Positions 33,009 through 44,344 of a DNA stretch of 64,000 nt are shown here, piece by piece. The notes under the pieces were generated by a model that searched no databases, was not told the DNA's origin, and saw nothing but the letters and a program-made list of their open reading frames with translations. Source of the DNA: Agaricus subrufescens (lineage: Eukaryota > Basidiomycota > Agaricomycetes > Agaricales > Agaricaceae); the NCBI GenBank assembly GCA_029945375.1, contig CM057057.1, forward strand, positions 3,906,001-3,970,000. Reading direction: 5' to 3'. The translations under genes were made by a program, and so were the position numbers. Position 1 is the first letter of the stretch. Each line of letters begins with the position of its first letter.

Positions 33009-36000
33009 TATATAGTGAATAAGGAAATAAACCTAATTTGAAATAGCGAGATCAATATTGGAGCTCCCGCCCTGAGGTAAAAAGTAAAAACCCCCCAATG
33101 ACAGATCAGGTAACTCACCAATAAATGATCTTGAAACGATGATCGAAAGATTTAAGCAGGTTCGATTTGATGCAACCGCTTCTGCTTGTTCCAGTCGAGT
33201 TTTCTCTGAAGATGACCGAAGAATATTAAACTTTGCTCGGAGAAATGGCTCGTGGCTTTCTAGCGCTTTCCGTCAATACATAACCCCATGGCTTGGTAAG
33301 TTCGGTTCCATGCGCAGCGAGGATAGAAGTCAACATGACTATTCGCATAAAGCGGACCGGTTGTTGACTGTTAGAATGCACTTTGAAATGAATCTAGCAG
33401 GCGGACGAAATTTTGTGACCCCGTATCGCGATGACCCTTGACGGAATTTGAATGGGAGGACGAATTTGATCAGACGGACAGTGTAAACTTGTTGAGCCTT
33501 TCCTATATTGCTTCTCCTGCTTCATGCGCGATGCTTGGCGGGAACTCTATCGAAGATTAACCTTGTCGAGAATGCGCGACCCGATGTGTTTTAACAATTG
33601 ACTGGCAAGGCGGAACTTGGATCTTTTTTTTAGGAGCGTGACATTCTGTAGTGCGTCACATCATGACGGCGGCGTTTCCATAAGGGGTCGAAACTGACGC
33701 GCTGACGAGTCATATTCCTTGAACCAGGTCAATGACCATCGCATGATGAGAAAATTAGAACGAAATACCTTTCAACTCTATGTCCTCCAACTCATATCAA
33801 ACTGCAAACTTCAAACTGCAACGGTCGTGTGATTGGTGGCTGTTATTCACGCAAGCCATGCTCTGAAAAACATCAAACCAAACCTCAAAACCTGTTCACC
33901 TCAAGTGCGCAGCAACAATGGACCAAGAAGGCAAGAATAATCCCAAAGGACTGAATTTGAAGGTCTTTGAGTGCTACCTGATCAGTGCGATCTCTACAGC
34001 TTGCGACGCTGCTCCTTCAGTGGTTATTCTTGGGCCCCCTCAAGCGTCTGGTGGCGCATGGGCCAGTAGCTCAAGACAGATTCGTAATCCGCTTCTTCAA
34101 GAGCTTTGTTTCATCAAGAGACTTCAGTACATTTGAGCTACTGCTACCCAGATTGGTGTCAATGCTCTGATACCAATCAATTGAACGAATCATACCTCGA
34201 GAGGGTGTCCATGCAACGACATCCCTTCCGAATACTACAAGAAGGCGGAACTTCGTTTGGGCTATGCGTTAGAATCAAGACAAATTATATATGGATTGCT
34301 CAGGCGGTTGAAGATTCCAGGGTACTGACGCATTGACGAATTGGTTTTTATGTTTGTGGCATGGAGAAACTTGTCTTGCGCGCACGGTCTGCGTTGACGA
34401 CAACAAGTCAGTCATAAGGACAACGCTAAATAAGACAGTACGCATGTCCTCGTGTATGAGCTCCTGCAAGCTGCGCAAGGAGCTACGAGGACGTTCGAAA
34501 CTGGCGTGCATCACGCTATGGCCAGGAGGGCGAGAAGGAATAGGTGAACTAGAAGCACTCACTGAGCCAAGAAATTTCTACAGTACTACCCTTCGCACTT
34601 GCTCGAGTGCACTACTCAAAGGCGAGATTTTACTCGTGCAAGACGAATAATGAATGGCCAGGTAAGGGGAGAATGTTTGAAGCAACATCAAAGAAAACAA
34701 AGGTCAGCTGCAAATCCTGCAGAGCGAGGCGCTCCAGAAGGTAAACAAGACGACAAAGAAGTAGTCATGAGCAACGGAAGGTGGGCAGCCCAAAGTAAAT
34801 TGCGGCTGTAATGAGTGAAAGGGGGCGGAGCTGTGTGTGCGCGTCCGTAGAGAAGAACGATGTCACAAACAAACCCGACTAGGCTCCCGCTCAGGCCCAC
34901 TTCTCCTGTCCCACCCTGCTCCCAAATTATGCCGCGTCTTTGGGAAAATTCTGCTTCGAATTACTACGGCCCCTACTCATCCAACGATTCCAAATTTGTA
35001 CCAACTCTCCCTGCGTTTCCCCGATATCTCTCACAACTACCCGCGTCCCCCATATTATTTCATCCTACTCACCGTCCCACCTCGCCAGAATCACGGTGTT
35101 AACTGTTCACCCGTAGATGTTTCCCATGGCCCATGCTTCCCATTATCTTCGCCAAACGACTGATAGGCCCACTCCACCCCATCTTTGACGAAACAAAATA
35201 TATCCAGATAAGTTTTCTGGTCAACACTGTCACGCGTCAGGCATCCGAATCTCCTCGTGTAAGTCACTTAGTGCCACACAATGTACCCTGCAGCTCTGAC
35301 AAAAATCGAGACTCTTTCTAAGCAGCCCTCGCCTCCTAGCCTGCCTCATCGTACTCACCATGGCCGCCCCATGACGATCGGACATATCCTTCGTGCGGTA
35401 CCCACCCACTAATAAGCGATCGGTCAAATCGAGTTTATAAAAACAAAGCCATTCCACATTTAAAAATGATCCGGTGCAGCCTAAAGTTGCTTGTGTATTT
35501 TCCACATCGGTCTCCTGGCGCCACTTTTCAGGCGCGCGAAAGCATCGCGGTCTCCGATCATATTGCGACAATTGCTGAGAAGATGTACTTCTATCTGCCA
35601 GAAAACACAAATTCCGTTCTTGGCACGGATCGATTGTTATCTGATCGTGATTTTGACCATAGAAGCCATGATCAGCTGAGCGACAGCTTGACGGTTATTT
35701 TGGCAACATGTGCTCAGGTCCTATCCACCAAGGTGGTACAAAAACAGTCATGCTCATTGTTCTGTGCCATGGTTATAATTGGTACGCCCGATAATCAAAA
35801 TACCTTTTACGGTAGCATGCTTATGATCTGTACACGACGCATGTAGGTCCCTTGCATTCCACGTTGACATAGGCTTTCGGAAGATGCTGGGTGAGATATC
35901 AACGACAAAGTAGTAATGCCGCGAGGTTTATTCGGTTTGCACTAGTGGTTGGCTTCCATAAGCCAGAATCTATGAACGTGTGCCAGGTCATTTTGACTTG

Positions 36001-36542
36001 CGCCACTATCATCATCGAATCACCGCAGAGACAAACCGTGTCCCGAGTCCTATGTATTAGGACGTGTCAAGTTGGTTTGCCCTTTCTCATCACTCGGGCT
36101 GTGATGCTCGGGGGGCGCACGGTGAGGCCGGGTGCCCGACACTCCAGAGTATGCGGTGGCTGCGAAAACCGCACGCCACAGCACGCTTTCAGTTCGGATC
36201 CTTTAAACCAAACATATTTCTCAGGAGCTGGATTGCATGCTTCAGTACCAGAGTATGCCAAGATCTCGTCAAGCCACCAGGAAAAGGCATCCTTCTGACA
36301 CGAGTAAATTGTTTCACAGAGCTCCTTCATCCTCTCCACTGAAGAAGGACACTGAGTGACAGCGGACACATTAGTTACCTCGTAACTAACTTAACTATTT
36401 CGTAAAGACGGCGCTGCAAGACAACCGGAAACCGTATTAGGCCACTTTAGCTCTCTGCAGGTGCTTTTGACCAAAATAGAAGCGTGTCCGTCCTATTCCC
36501 ATGAACCAGGCCACTCTTCATTTCGACAAATTAGTTCCTGTT
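33009..36542. other. Gene-poor stretch, no gene supported
   Basis: About 3.5 kb. Open frames of 60-140 codons occur on both strands (for instance 33139-33441 plus, 34333-34650 plus, 35230-35610 minus, 36067-36369 minus), but none carries a motif I recognise, and I could not chain them through good splice sites. Composition is not obviously repetitive and I see no transposase, reverse transcriptase or terminal repeats. It could hold a fast-evolving gene, a decayed one, or regulatory sequence. Confidence 0.5.
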
Positions 36543-37233
36543 TCAGCGACGTAATGGAAGGACGGACCTAGTGGCAAACAACAAAGTGGTTGCTGTGATA
36601 TTGCCGTGCGTCATGGGGTTCCAATTCAGGGGGCTGAACCGGAGTTCCTCTGGGAGCCCGATAAATGTTGCGAATATGCTGAAAATAAGCCACTAAATGA
36701 AGATACGTATGTGTTTCCAAAAGTTGACACCTACTGGGTTACCTTCGAGAGAGAAATCAGGCTAAATAAGGATATCATGTTCAAAATGCACGTACATCAG
36801 CAATTGCCAGAGCAAGAAAACTGGCCCCGAGAATCCTTTCCTGCGCGGTGGGATTATTGGGTAGGGTGTCTCTGACAGCACGAAAGACGATGGTGGACAG
36901 CAGGCTGAGAAGCATGTAACCTAGAGTATATTGTGCATTATTGACGCGTTCCATTGTTATGTGAGAGCATTACACGTACAATTAACCAATTGCGAAATGA
37001 TCATACGTGTCCTGTCGTCCAATGGCGCGGAAGCTGTCATATCGTAGGGAATTTGTTCTTGGAAGAACCATTCTGCACCGGGCGCAACCCATACAAACAG
37101 GAAAGGTATGAGTGTAGATACTGAAAAACTTTGTTGAGTTGAAGTGCCATCAATTAATTTGGAGCATACGGGGTTCAATGTACAAGAATACCGAACGGTA
37201 AAAACCTGGTAGCGCGGCAAAATCGTCTGGCAT
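36543..37233 (-). CDS. Small four-helix membrane protein (DUF7704-like), five exons with an 8-nt micro-exon
   Basis: Assembled by hand. Exons on the minus strand: 37233-37171/70, 37120-36980, 36920-36796, 36742-36735, 36678-36543. Exon 1 reads MPDDFAALPGFYRSVFLYIE; exon 2 begins STLIPFLFVWVAPGAEWF and ends LDDRTRMIISQLVN; exon 3 YMLLSLLSTIVFRAV and GASFLALAIAD; the micro-exon gives V-T and two bases of H; exon 5 IFATFIGLPEELRF then NWNPMTHGNITATTLLF. Every junction keeps frame with GT and AG ends, and the joined product of about 158 residues has four hydrophobic segments. The pattern (aromatic start, 'FLYIEP', 'NPMTHGN') resembles a fungal family of small membrane proteins of unknown function that I believe is DUF7704. 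It is divergent from the CofD-like gene. Confidence 0.75.
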
Positions 37234-37549
37234 TGTGTCGATAGACTGAAGTTTGAGAAACGATTGGCTAGGGGTGAGAGGGAACCCAGAGTCGTGTGAG
37301 CTGATGATTTCTCAGATTAATAAAGTCTTCTGGCCGCCCAACTAGCCATTTCTTGTGCATTTTGATGGTTATGCATTCCACTAGCAATGACATGATAAAA
37401 TTTATCTTATCCCTATTCGATAATAATCCAGGCGATGAAGTCATTCGCGTGAGGTCGGACCCGTAATTGTCGTGAGCATTTTATGGATGACACGATTTGA
37501 TGACGAACACTGCTGGCAAAGTGACTCCGAGTTTCTAATACGTACATAG
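37234..37549. promoter_or_regulatory. Divergent intergenic region
   Basis: 316 bp between the start codons of two divergent genes, so it should contain both promoters. A/T-rich in the middle (about 37380-37430). No clear TATA box or known operator recognised. Confidence 0.5.
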
Positions 37550-39621
37550 ATGGACCCAAGGCAGTATACTCCTCAAGACAGTGTTAACATCGCAACTAGC
37601 AAGCCAAAGGTGTCTCTGCTTGCTCCTAACGTAGGGGTAGAGAGTCCGGGATCCTCTGTTTTTGATCTCCCAATCCAGCCCGTTCTTCCTCTGGCCGCTC
37701 GTACTCCGTCTTACCTACCTGCAAAAGCTCGGGACCATACCTCTGGTCAGCCTAGAACGCCTTTGATAGAAGTTAATAAGGCCTCTTTCTTAGTAATCTC
37801 TGGAGGAACTGGAGGAAATGCTATCTGCTCTGCTTTTGGAAATGCTTGTTATGTTCTCCCAGTTTCCGATGACGGAGGTTCCTCAAGTGAAATTATACGT
37901 GTACTTGGTGGACCTTCAGTTGGTAGGCGCTTTGTCATATGGGACTGTAGAGTCCGCTATCTGATCAGGGGCATGTTTTGATATATCCTAGGCGACATTC
38001 GTTCCAGGCTGGTTCGTCTCATACCAGCAGACCCCCCATCAGCTCCACTGGAAGCTATTCAACGTCTTCTCTCGTATCGTCTTCCGGCAGAGTGTGGTGC
38101 TAAAGGAGCTAGGGATGAATGGAGGGACATTGTGGAAGGACGGAGCTCGCTTTGGTCTGGAATCCCCGACGACAGGAAAGAAACCATTAGAGGTGCGAGG
38201 CACGGATGCTTCTCCCTTTGTGTTCTTTGCGCATATCAGCGTCGCTCATCGTCTAAGTAGGGTTTCTGGTCTACTTTGAGAGCGAACTGCTAAGGCGCGC
38301 TCATAAGAATTTTGACTTCAGAAACGGAAGGTGCGATAAGTCTTCCATACATTCTAACTTCTCCCATGGAGCCTTCTCTTATAGCATTGGGAACTACTTC
38401 ATCGCCGCGGCACAGAATTTTTTCAGATCCCTACCCTCGGCGATTTTCTTATTTTCTTCGATAACGAACAGCCAGGTAACGTAACGCGTGTAAATTTAGA
38501 CCCGCTACGAGGCACTCATGTTTTCATAATAGGCAACTATTCTTCCCGTAATTGTAACAAACCATACCGTAACTATCGCTGCCGAGCTTGTGAGTGGATA
38601 TTTTGCTCCCGATTAAGAATAAATAATCAAGATTGCTCAAGTCCAACGGAGCCCATCTTGTTGGCCAGTGTGAAATTTCACATCCGGTGCCGCCGGGCAC
38701 AGGAGATATAACGACCAGTGACCCATTATCACCTATCGATGGCTTGGGAGAGAGTATCGCTCCAAGGCAAAATGTCATGTTCGGGAAGGATTCGGAATCA
38801 GAGCAAGACAGCTTACCAGCACCGATCGCGAGTGAGTAACTGGGTTCTAGATTCGGAGCACTGAGTATCTATTATTGGACAATTGCAGGGCTGTACTACA
38901 TTAATGCATACGGGATGGAGATACATCCGTCACCCAACGCCGAATATCTTGCCAATCTTGATGGACGGGACGTCCTGATATACTCATGTGGGTCGCTGTG
39001 GACGAGGCGAGTCTTTGGCTTACGACTACGAAGTGGCGTTTACTGAAGCTATGTTTAGTATCATTCCATGTCTTGCTCTGCGTGGCGTTGCTGATTCAAT
39101 TGCACGTTCACCGAAACTCCAGGCCAAGATACTACTCTGTGAGTAAACCAGGCTCTAGAACCACCGCACTGACGTAGGCACGTAAGTGAATTCGGAGAAC
39201 GACAGGGAAACAGAAGGGTACACCGCAGTGGATTATATACAGTCAGAGCATTTCGAACCGCCTGAGATCACTTGACCGGGCTGACTCCCCGTTAGTACCA
39301 TTGTCAAGACGCTAAACTTAAATTATCAAAAGGCCCCGTTTGGGCTAGGAAATGCTTGCACAACGTACCCAATCTCGGCATTCGTCACGCACCTGGTATT
39401 TCTATCTGGAGGAAGGGTCCCCGTTGACGTGAAACGGATAACAGTGAGTAAATTGGCTAATGGAAGGTCCGACACATTCACACATCCTATTCCAGTCAAT
39501 GGGGGTGAGATGTGTGGAGGTCGAAGAGGAACGAAGCACTTCTCCGGGCATCCCACGCTTCCGCCACAGAGAAGTCCAACGCGCGGTTGATGACATATTG
39601 AGGGAGTTGAAGTCGTCATGA
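37550..39621 (+). CDS. CofD/UPF0052-family protein (YNL011C-like)
   Basis: Member of the CofD-like superfamily (bacterial YvcK/CofD, yeast YNL011C). Start ATG at 37550. The nucleotide/phosphate-binding blocks are clear: SFLVISGGTGGNAI at about 37786-37830, CYVLPVSDDGGSSSEIIRV, GGPSVG then, after an intron, DIRSRLVRLIPADPPSAP. Further exons carry LLSYRLPAECGAKGARDEWR, AHKNFDFRNGSIGNYF, SLPSAIFLFSSI, GLYYINAYGMEIHPSPNAEYL-type residues, DVLIYSCGSLWTS, IPCLALRGVADSIAR and SPKLQAKILLLNSENDRET. The C-terminal exons read FGLGNACTTYPISAFVTHLV, FLSGGRVPVDVKRI and AVDDILRELKSS. About ten introns. The fungal proteins have no settled function; YvcK relatives link carbon metabolism and cell wall, and CofD makes coenzyme F420 precursors. 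Confidence 0.82.
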
Positions 39622-39764
39622 TACTCTATATTAGGAGCTGGCTCAGTTTCCCACGCGAGTCTGGATCGACTGGATGATTACAGGCGGGCTTCGTTGTAGT
39701 ATGAATGCTCAGCTCTTGTCTCTTCTCTACTTTCTGCTCCCTCCCGCCTCCCCTCTCCTAGAAC

Positions 39765-40919
39765 ATGTCAAGTCCTCATTTAAGTCAATCTCGTCGTATT
39801 CCCTTAGATAGAAGCCCCCTCTGCTCATGTGCGCTACTGCCTGTCCACTCATTTCTCTGTCTGACCCTTTTCAGTCGATCAACTCAAGCGACACCTCATT
39901 ACTCACAATGAGCTCTCTGATTGGTGTCGTGCCAGCAACCCGCCCTTTGTCAGTATCAAATCAAGCGCCCAGGAGGAGGTGTGCATCGAGCGGGACCATG
40001 AAGTTCTACCCCACGTAGCCCTTGCTCCGCAGGTCGATGCGCCAACTATCGTCCACCCCATTCGAAGTCCAGGCATATACCTCGATGATTCGGATGCGGA
40101 CGCAGATGCAGATGACGAGAGACCATCTTCCCCCACCCCCAGTTTCACCGATAAATTCTCCGAAAATGGCACTAGTGTCCGCGGCGGGTGCCTGACTGTA
40201 GAGTCGACAGCCGCATATCAGACCACTGATCATCCTGAATTCGTTGCACCCTCCCTCACACGGTCGACAAGCATCAGATTTCGTTCCCGTGTGCGCATCA
40301 CCTCTGGGCTACACCGTCATCGGCGTTCTGGCACAGGTTCCGCTAAAGGCTCACGGAGTAAAGAAAATTCTGTTCATCTGACTAAGGATGATGGCGGCCA
40401 TCTCGCGGTCCCGCCCTCCCCATCACTATCCCGCTGCTCCTCCTCTTCCTCTATTTCTGCACCGCTACGGTCGAGATCGGACGATGAAGCAGAGAGACCT
40501 GGATGGGCGCCGTTGGGTCGGCGCGTGGGCGTGTTCACAAAGAAAAATCGGAGAAACAAGCCAGTGGATAATCAGAGTTGGACAGAGGGTTTAGCTTTCC
40601 CTGGACAAGTCGGAGGGGCCGAAACTACCCCCTTGTTGATGCCCACCTATAGAGTGAAACCTCGACACCCGCAACATCGCGGCAAGGGGAGACGACTGTA
40701 CGACGACGATTATTCCTCTCCTCGCAGATCCCTATCTCCCGAAGAAATGGAAGAGACTTTCGGCAAATGGCCAGATAGGCTATGGAATTACCAAGTAACT
40801 CTTATACTCATCTCCGCCTAAAATGTATGCTGACTACTCAATAGTGGTGGTGGTGGTTTACCGAGGCCGTCATTTGTTGTCGATGTCTCGATGAAACAGA
40901 TGATGAATATAACTTGTGA
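39765..40919 (+). CDS. Unrecognised basidiomycete protein with WWWW/CCRC C-terminus
   Basis: Three exons. Exon 1 starts MSSPHLSQSRRIPLDRSP at 39765; an intron of 46 nt (39829-39874, GTGCGC...TTCAG) joins it to FDQLKRHLITHNELSDWC and ASNPPFVSIKSSAQEEV. The long second exon is mostly disordered: an acidic DADADADDE run, Ser/Arg-rich stretches, and SIRFRSRVRITSGLHRHRR. Near its end are PTYRVKPRHPQHRGKGRR and RRSLSPEEMEETFGKWPDR. A second intron (about 40794-40845) leads to a short exon that reads four consecutive Trp, then FTEAVICCRCLDETDDEYNL. Stop TGA at 40917-40919. I do not recognise the family; the C-terminal aromatic/cysteine cluster could be a membrane-proximal or palmitoylation site, which is inference. 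Confidence 0.6.
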
Positions 40920-41070
40920 TTTCTGCACTCGTCTCCGATTGTAGCATACCTTTGTTCTTTTTACTTGATCAGGGTTTTTTAAGGGGGTTTTATTAGGCGT
41001 CGTTTACAGTAGTTTCTAATATAAGCAAATGCGTTCACTGGTATATTGCGAGTTGCTAAATCTACTACAT

Positions 41071-42548
41071 CTATTTGGTTGCTGAAGGTACAACCATAGT
41101 TGGCGGTAGGGTGGTAGGGGGCGGCAAGAGGCTCGCAGCAGTCTTGCGGGCGTTTTGGATAAGAAGCTGGTCCATGACCACAATGGCGGCCATAGCTTCA
41201 ACGATAGGAACGGCACGGGGAACTACACAAGGATCGTGACGGCCGCGAGCCGCGAGGGTGCCTGGTGCACCGTCGTATTGCGCGGTTTCTTGGGCTTGGG
41301 AAATAGTGGCAGGCGATTTGAAAGCGATACTGAGGGCGATACATTTTGTCAACAATTCTGGGTCGGAAAAGAAAGATGCGTACCGGAAGTAAATGTCTTC
41401 ACCGTTGGTGATGCCACCCTGGACACCTCCACTCCAGTTTGTCTTTGTACCGAGTGTTCCATCCTCACGGGCAACAAAAGGATCATTGTGCTTGCTTCCT
41501 GGGACCTCGGTTCCACGGAAACCGGACCCGATCTCGAAGGCTTTAGTAGCAGGGATTGAGAGCATAGCATGACCTAATTTAGCCTCGAACTTGTCGAAAG
41601 TGGGCTCTCCAAGGCCACCGGGAACATTGCGGATAACACAAGTAACGGTACCACCAATAGAGTCCTGAGCATCTTTGGCACGGATGATTCGCTAAATCGC
41701 CATGAGGTACCCGATAAACTCGAGATTTTGATAAACTAACCTGGACCATGCGTTCGGCGGTCTCTGGATGAGGGCACCTGGTAGGATGCTTATCGACTTC
41801 CTCGCGCGTGATAGTGGAAATTAATTTAAGGTATTCAGGAGAAACTGGATCCGGTGCTTCGTCGCTGTCATCGTTGACAGTTACGGTTTGCGGTATGTGG
41901 ATCTTGCCAACCGAGGAGACGAAAGCAACGATCTCAACTCCAAAGACTTGCTTCAGATACCTCTCGGCAATGGCACCTGCAGCCACCCGACCTATCAAAA
42001 AAATGTATCAGTGAAAATTGCGAATGTTTGTCCACGGGAAACCGCACCAATGGTCTCTCGGGCACTGCTGCGACCGCCACCACTGCTGGCCTTGATGCCA
42101 TACTTTTGGAGGTAAGTATAATCGGCATGGCTTGGACGGGGGTAGAAGTCAGTCTCAGAGTAATCATGTGGCCTGTGGTCCTCGTTCTTTACGAGAAGAC
42201 CAATGGGTGTGCCGAGGGTGACACCATGCTCGACGCCTGATTGGATGTGGACGGTGTCCTTCTCATTTCTCTGAAAGGTACAATAGTCAGTCAAAAACAG
42301 TAAAGAAAGGGTGTCAGTACTAACAGGGGTCGTGAGGTTACTCTGGCCAGGCCTGCGACGACTGAGTTGCGTTTGGATGTCAGTGTCTTTGAGTTCGAGA
42401 CCCTGGAGATAATTCACAGTGATGAGAAAACAAATAGCTACACATAGAGGCGACGTACAGGCGGGCAGCCGTCGATGATAGCACCGACAGAGGCGCAGTG
42501 GCTCTCGCCGTAGGTAGTGACACGGAAAAGAGTACCGTAGGTAGACAT
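41071..42548 (-). CDS. ARO2: Chorismate synthase
   Basis: Last step of the shikimate pathway: EPSP to chorismate, using reduced FMN; fungal forms carry their own flavin reductase activity. Start at 42548: [20 protein letters not shown], with the conserved GESH. Other blocks: [77 protein letters not shown] with the FMN-binding region, [90 protein letters not shown] and [20 protein letters not shown]. The fungus-type length (about 400 residues) is matched, with several short introns. Stop at 41071. Divergent from the SAP30-like gene by 153 bp. Confidence 0.97.
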
Positions 42549-42701
42549 GATTTTGAGAGATACAAGAGTTGTGGCAACGGGGGAAGATTTTATATGTGAG
42601 GCAAACAGCGGCCGAGACGGACATATTTTTGGCTGTGATAAGATCTGGCTTTGGCATTACTTACCTGCCTCTCTTGCCTTTTCTGCTCCCAGCACATCTC
42701 T

Positions 42702-43413
42702 ATGGCCTCTGCTTCTGCCACCGCCTCCGGCTCGCGTTCCCGTCACCAGACACGTAAAAAGCACAACGATGATGCCGCTTACATGGCCCCTCCCAGCGCT
42801 ACAGCCGGCACAAAGAGACAAGCCACAGAAAAGATAGATGGAGAACCGCGAGTAAAGCGGAAACGCGTAGACCCGATAGCAGCAACGGCGTCGGGTACCG
42901 GGAAAAAAGATGGCGAGGAGCAGCGTCGAAGTTCAATGGTAAACAACTCTCCAAGAACCTGAATTCCTGAACCAACACCCTGCACTCCAGGTCGAATTTT
43001 CCAAAATGCCCCTCTCCGTCCTGCACTGCTACATGGCCCAATACGACATCGTTCCAGACGTATGGCCCTCACCTCTGACAGCTGAAGATCCGCCGTCTCC
43101 TATCAGCCTTGCTAACCCTCATCGACACTCGCCACGCGTTCTCAGTCCGCCCGCACAAACCACGCCAGCCAACAGACCACGTCGTGAATCGAAGGAACAA
43201 AGCAGACGCCGGAGCTCTCGTTTGCTCGAAGAAGAAAACAGAGGCCGCACTCCCATTTTAGCTGATGTGGACGAGGTCCAGGTCGTCTTAGCCGGCATCG
43301 TCGAGAAACATTTCCGGGAGATGCCTCCTATCAATGGAAGGGACGAGGTGGACACTCTGGCATCGTTCATGTGTGCTGTCGAGAAATCGAAGGGTTTGCG
43401 TATCAAATGTTGA
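42702..43413 (+). CDS. Probable Sin3-binding SAP30-type protein
   Basis: Likely subunit or partner of the Sin3 histone deacetylase complex. Two exons. Exon 1 (start 42702) has a basic, disordered N-terminus (MASASATASGSRSRHQTRKK, KRKRVDP). It is spliced at SSM to VEFSKMPLSVLHCYMAQYDI. The second exon holds a segment with the SAP30 Sin3-binding pattern: a helix 'SVLHCYMAQYDI', an insertion with SPLTAEDPPSPISLANPHRH and a Ser/Arg-rich patch, then DEVQVVLAGIVEKHFREMPP and VDTLASFMCAVEKSKGLRIK. In the usual SAP30 domain these helices are closer together, so the long insertion makes this a divergent form. Function is inferred from this pattern only. It is divergent from ARO2. Confidence 0.6.
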
Positions 43414-44344
43414 AAACACCCGTCCCTTGCGCGACCCATTATCCAATCATTCATTCTTATTACATTGTTACTTAGTGTACGGCTCCCTCGCATACCAGCG
43501 CTTGACCCTGTCCGGTGAAGTCAGCTTGTAGTAGCCGAGTGGCACGCAGCCACATACAGCCACATGATGAACTAAAAATACAACCTATTGCTCCAGGTTA
43601 AATCGCTCTTTACAGGACACGAATCTTACCGTCGAGCATTCCAAGTCAATCCCCAATTAACATGGCCGGAGAGCACTTTTGGAAGCTGGATGCTAGGTGA
43701 CATTAAAGACATGTGTCGTCCAGATACTGCTCGTCAAATGTTTCTTCACATGCGTTAGGCCGACAAATTATCACACCACCGACTGGCGTCATGATTAAAT
43801 GGAAATTCTCTCTCATTCGAAAAGAAGAGACCACTAGGCGGGCTCGTTTGCGATCAGGAGTGCACATGCTAGGCCTTCACCCCAGATTGCAGACCTTGTA
43901 CATCAGGCCATCATCGTTTCTAAGTTGCCTGTTTATTCGCCTAGTTAGATCTGTCAATGGCTACCTTCTATGTCTAGATCGGGAACCTGGATTTCAAACA
44001 TCAGGGGTGCCACAGGATGTCAGTTGGAAAGTGTACAAAAGCAATGACCGTAACGACCCTGAACTATCGATCATAGTAGTGCACAATAACATTCTGGGAC
44101 TGCCGACAGTATGGTACTCGGTTGATTGTGATCCAAGATGATATTTTGGGAGTTAAAAGAGCTACCGGCAACCGAAGAAATAAGCGTCCAATAAATTAAT
44201 AGTATAAGTGGCGAGACAATGTGATTGTAAACAACCCGGGTACTTGGTGACATTAGATCGGGAATTGAGCTACATGAGATCGCGAGCATGAGGAAATAAA
44301 CGGAGTGGCTATGATATGGGCCGTGGAGTTGAGGAAAAGAGCAA
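43414..44344. other. Intergenic region, nothing firm
   Basis: About 930 bp between two converging genes' ends. Open frames at 43713-44141 (plus) and 44071-44289 (minus) lack recognisable motifs. The minus one has a hydrophobic leader-like stretch. No RNA gene seen. Confidence 0.5.

Noticed and set aside
33139..33441. A 100-codon frame with soluble-looking sequence
   Set aside because: No motif, no supported neighbouring exon, and low-quality context at the start codon; kept only as part of the unassigned block.
34702..34743. A CKSCRARRSRR stretch resembling the start of a Zn2Cys6 transcription factor
   Set aside because: Only two of six cysteines occur before a stop codon, and no good splice site continues the motif. 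Most likely chance.
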